Source of the DNA: Icerya purchasi
Lineage: Eukaryota > Arthropoda > Insecta > Hemiptera > Monophlebidae
Direction: 5' to 3'
DNA length: 64,000 nt
Assembly (NCBI GenBank): GCA_039619475.1
Contig: CM077116.1
Span: 278,829,258 to 278,893,257 of the forward strand
In this document: positions 60,759-64,000 of the stretch, in pieces
Numbering within the stretch: the stretch's first letter is position 1
Layout of the letters: each line of letters opens with the position of its first letter
Position numbers and translations under genes: made by a program
The notes under the pieces: generated by a model
Told to the model about the DNA's origin: nothing
The model's input: the letters and a program-made list of their open reading frames with translations, nothing else
The model's database searches: none

Positions 60759-63700
60759 CTGCAAAATGTGAAAAAGAAAATTATTATTATTATTAATATT
60801 GTAACACCCGATTGTTCGATGACAATTATACAATGCGGTAAAATTATTTACTATATCTATTTCATTTTTGCATCAATAATGGTAAGAATTTTTAATACTT
60901 CGGGATGCTAAAAATTTTAAATATTAGGGGAAAAATTTCATCATTTTATTTTAGAAAAATGATAGTATAAAAAATAATTATAATCTACTAGCCATACATG
61001 AAAAATCAGTAGCTAATAAAAATACAATACATTTAAAATATTTCTACTGTTCTGAAGATACCTATTTTTCTTTTTTTCTCTCTACTTTTTAAAAAAAAAA
61101 AAAAAAAAAAAAATAGCCATTAACAAAGTTAATAATAGCAAATAGCTCATTATTAGAATCTCAAATATTAGAAATATTAGCATTTAACAAATAGTAATTT
61201 GACTAACCCGAATGGTTACTTGTTAGAATAGCTGAAATTAAGCGACAGTAAAAATTTCACACATTGCTGATGGAGGTGGTACTTAGATTTTATAGAAAAT
61301 TTAACAATATTTTTATTAATTAATAAGAAATAAAAACATTCATATAAGATATAATTTTTTCGTATACTATGAAATATCAGGGATACGTAGAAAATTGTCT
61401 TTCAACCTCTGTTTATAATTTTGCTTTTATGAGTAAGATATACGAAAAAAAAAAAAATGAATTAATTTTTTTAAAGTACATACGAATTCCTTAAAATGTT
61501 TCGTTTTTCGAGCTTTTATTATTTCAATAATCAACTTTTAGATGAGTCTATCAGTCTCCTCTCAATATGAAACTAGATGAAATGATTTAGCTTGTTTAAA
61601 TTTTATTTTTTAGCAGTTGATCGATGAAGTTAATTTATTAACGCCTTTCTAAAACTGGTTGAAATATTTAATCTATTCTCATCTTATATACCGATACTGA
61701 ACGAAATATGTAATATAAATGTATTCAATCAAAAACACGTAATAAATATAATTTAAAAAATACATGAAATAATAATAATAAAAATGTTAAAACGAATCGA
61801 AAATATAGTATGAACGTAAATTTTATAAAAACACAGTTTCCTTATCAACAATCAGTTGACAATCAATTTTGATCGTATGTGCTGTTAGCTGAAATGAATT
61901 TGATTAGTTATCACGAGATGCGTGGGCAACAGATAAGACAGCGGTAAGCCCCATTCACGTGACTTAACAGGAAACGGCCTTTATTCGCATCCTAAATAAA
62001 TCAATTTTTTTTATCTCCCATATTTTTGGTTACAAAGCAGGTCATTCCGTGCAAAACAATTATTCTTTTCTATCCTCAATTCATTTATTAAAATTTCTTT
62101 CTTTTATTTTTTTTAAACTGTTGTAGCCGTTGCTTTCGTTTCGTTATTAATTCGTTTCCATTTATTTCATATTCTTATCTATTATTTTCATTACTATTTT
62201 TCATCTATCCGCAATATCTTAGTTTGTTTCCCATTTACCTTCATTCCATACTCATTAGGATATTTTTTCTAACCTCAACGTTTTATGTAATTTTCTACAA
62301 TTTCTTTATTATCACTGTAATGTTATTAACAAATCTAATACAACTGATTTTTCTTCCTTTAATTTTTACACTTTGTTACAAAAGAAAAAAGAAAAAAAAG
62401 GAAGAAAACATTTGGTTTTAATGCTTTTTTATTTCAATTCTTATAACTTATTTCTAGTGCAATTTCGGATTTGTTCTAAATTAATAATTATTACTTTGAT
62501 TACGTGGTATACAAAGTAATGAATTAAATATTCTTTTTGAATTGGAGTTGAAGATAATGAACAGTATTCTAATATGTAGGAAAAATTTAAATATATACGG
62601 TAAAAATTTTTCTATACTTTTATTATCATTCTAAATACAATTTAATGGTACAGATATGGAGTACGGAACAGACTGTTGCGATATTATATATGTAACTTAA
62701 ACAAACTCTTATTTAAATATAAGCGAAGTCGGGATGAATTGAAGAAGCGTACTTCACAATTTGATTATTTACTTTCATTTTTTATTTTTCATTTTAATAT
62801 TTATTTTTAATTTTTTTAACGCTATTTAACTGGTTAAAAAATCATTCCGCCCCTTTAAAAAATATACTCTGTATCAACTGTTTACTGTTAGCCAGTGCGG
62901 AATCTACACTGAAATATACAAAATATCCCGAATACTCCATTCAATCGGCGGACAACATAGAATATAAAATATAACCACAGTAACCCTTATTACAAAATAT
63001 ACAATAAAGCGACCAAAAACGATTAGGTAAATATTCGTGTATTTGTTGTGTATATCCTCAGCGTCGGTGTGCTGACATGAAATATTTTCTTTTAAACCGT
63101 GGATTTCAACAACAAAGCATTATTAGTAATTGTTCTTAAACATTCAAGATACGTTGGATAAGTATTTTGAAGGCAGCAACACAGCTACGAGACATCATTT
63201 TTTTAAAAGAACACCAACAGTTATTCATAACAGATAAATGAAAATATTTAGAAAACTGCTAATCATTACTTAATGTCAAATAAAAACGATAAAATTAGAT
63301 CATTTTTTTTTTATCGGATTTTCTATTATTAGAACAAAGGAAATTTCATTTTGAATTCATATTTTTGTAAACCAAGTAGTATACTTAGCGCATAATGAAA
63401 ATTAGCAGACAATTGCTTTCTACTTTTACTTCTTTTATCTGCAAATTGTTTATTATTAATATCGCTTGTAGTTTGGTCACGAATTAAATGATTTTCTTGC
63501 TTTTCTACATTCGAAATATTTACACAATGTAAAAAAATGTTCAAAAAATCATAAGCGCATATGCGCGAATAAAAGCATATTAAAAAAACTATCGCATCTT
63601 TATTTTGATTTCACCCATTCCCAACATTCAAACTTAATGTTCTTTGTTTTCAGATTGAGCACAATCATAAAAAACAGTGTAAAAATTAAATTTTTATACA

Positions 63701-63836
63701 TATACGCAATGAATGGTACAGTTATTTTGCGCAAAAACAAAATAACCAGTTCAACTGGTCAAAATATTGTTTCTTCTTTTTCTTCGTTATATTTTTGCCT
63801 GCACAAAATTAAACTGGGTGGGAAAACTACTGTTAT

Positions 63837-63876
<40 letters not shown>

Positions 63877-64000
63877 AATACAAAAATATTTTAATAATTA
63901 TAATAAATCTTACAACAGTGACAAAAATGTTAAATATTGATTAGCTGTGTTATTTTATTAGATATAAAGGCGACAGGACGATTAGCATAGTGAATCGGCT
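60759..64000. other. Probable TRAPPC6 intron, nothing recognised
   Basis: AT-rich sequence with poly-A runs (61090-61114) and a (TA)n run at 63841-63870. A minus-strand open stretch at 63544-63329 (Lys/Asn-rich) has no recognisable motif. No transposon ends were found. Confidence 0.4.
63841..63870. repeat. (TA)n microsatellite
   Basis: A pure dinucleotide run of about 30 bp. Confidence 0.9.

Noticed and set aside
1..64000. CRISPR arrays, bacterial operons, integrated viral genomes
   Set aside because: No regularly spaced repeats, ribosome binding sites or viral structural or polymerase motifs were seen; the gene structures are spliced and eukaryotic throughout.

Overview
This is a stretch of AT-rich arthropod nuclear DNA, most likely from an insect. 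The coding genes are split by GT-AG introns of about 0.16 to 5 kb. One gene is an insect-type small heat-shock protein with a TATA box and a heat-shock element. The rest is crowded with typical insect transposons: mariner, pogo/Tigger, hAT, Helitron, Jockey-like and other non-LTR elements, a tRNA-derived SINE and several foldback elements. I saw no bacterial, viral or CRISPR-like segment. The species cannot be told from the sequence alone.

Four host genes are supported. (1) A small gene on the minus strand (531-7573) encodes about 147 residues of unknown function, with a KEN tripeptide. It is divergent from (2) a small heat-shock protein gene on the plus strand (8787-10357), whose promoter lies at 8360-8410. 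(3) A complete 14-exon gene on the minus strand (44295 down to 20668) encodes ANAPC2, the cullin-like subunit of the anaphase-promoting complex, 777 residues. All of its splice phases agree. (4) The last coding exon of a TRAPPC6-type TRAPP subunit lies on the minus strand at 60758-60633; the rest of that gene was not found and is probably beyond the right edge.

Layout: 1-8.6 kb holds gene 1, with a Tigger-like element and a TGACCGCG-ended element in its 5.3 kb intron. 8.4-10.4 kb holds the heat-shock gene. 10.4-20.6 kb is intergenic, with decayed hAT and LINE pieces, an endonuclease/phosphatase-fold fragment and a 200 bp-arm inverted repeat. 20.6-44.3 kb is ANAPC2, whose introns hold a nearly perfect 0.9 kb palindrome, a SINE, two LINE fragments, two mariner relics, a TTAA-flanked element and a Tigger-type MITE. 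45.3-54.3 kb is a dense block of elements: a 2.5 kb pogo-like transposon with short flanking repeats, a Jockey-like retrotransposon whose 5' part is inverted, an internally deleted hAT element that keeps an open reading frame, and a Helitron relic with a clear 3' end. 54.3-60.6 kb is mostly repeats and a decayed LINE. 60.6-64 kb holds the TRAPPC6 exon and sequence where I recognise nothing.

The host genes are unrelated housekeeping or stress genes and do not form an operon or pathway. The most interesting features are structural: the 5'-inverted retrotransposon with microhomology at the break, the intronic palindrome, the deleted hAT with a surviving dimerisation-domain ORF, and a repeat family seen twice with the same local arrangement.
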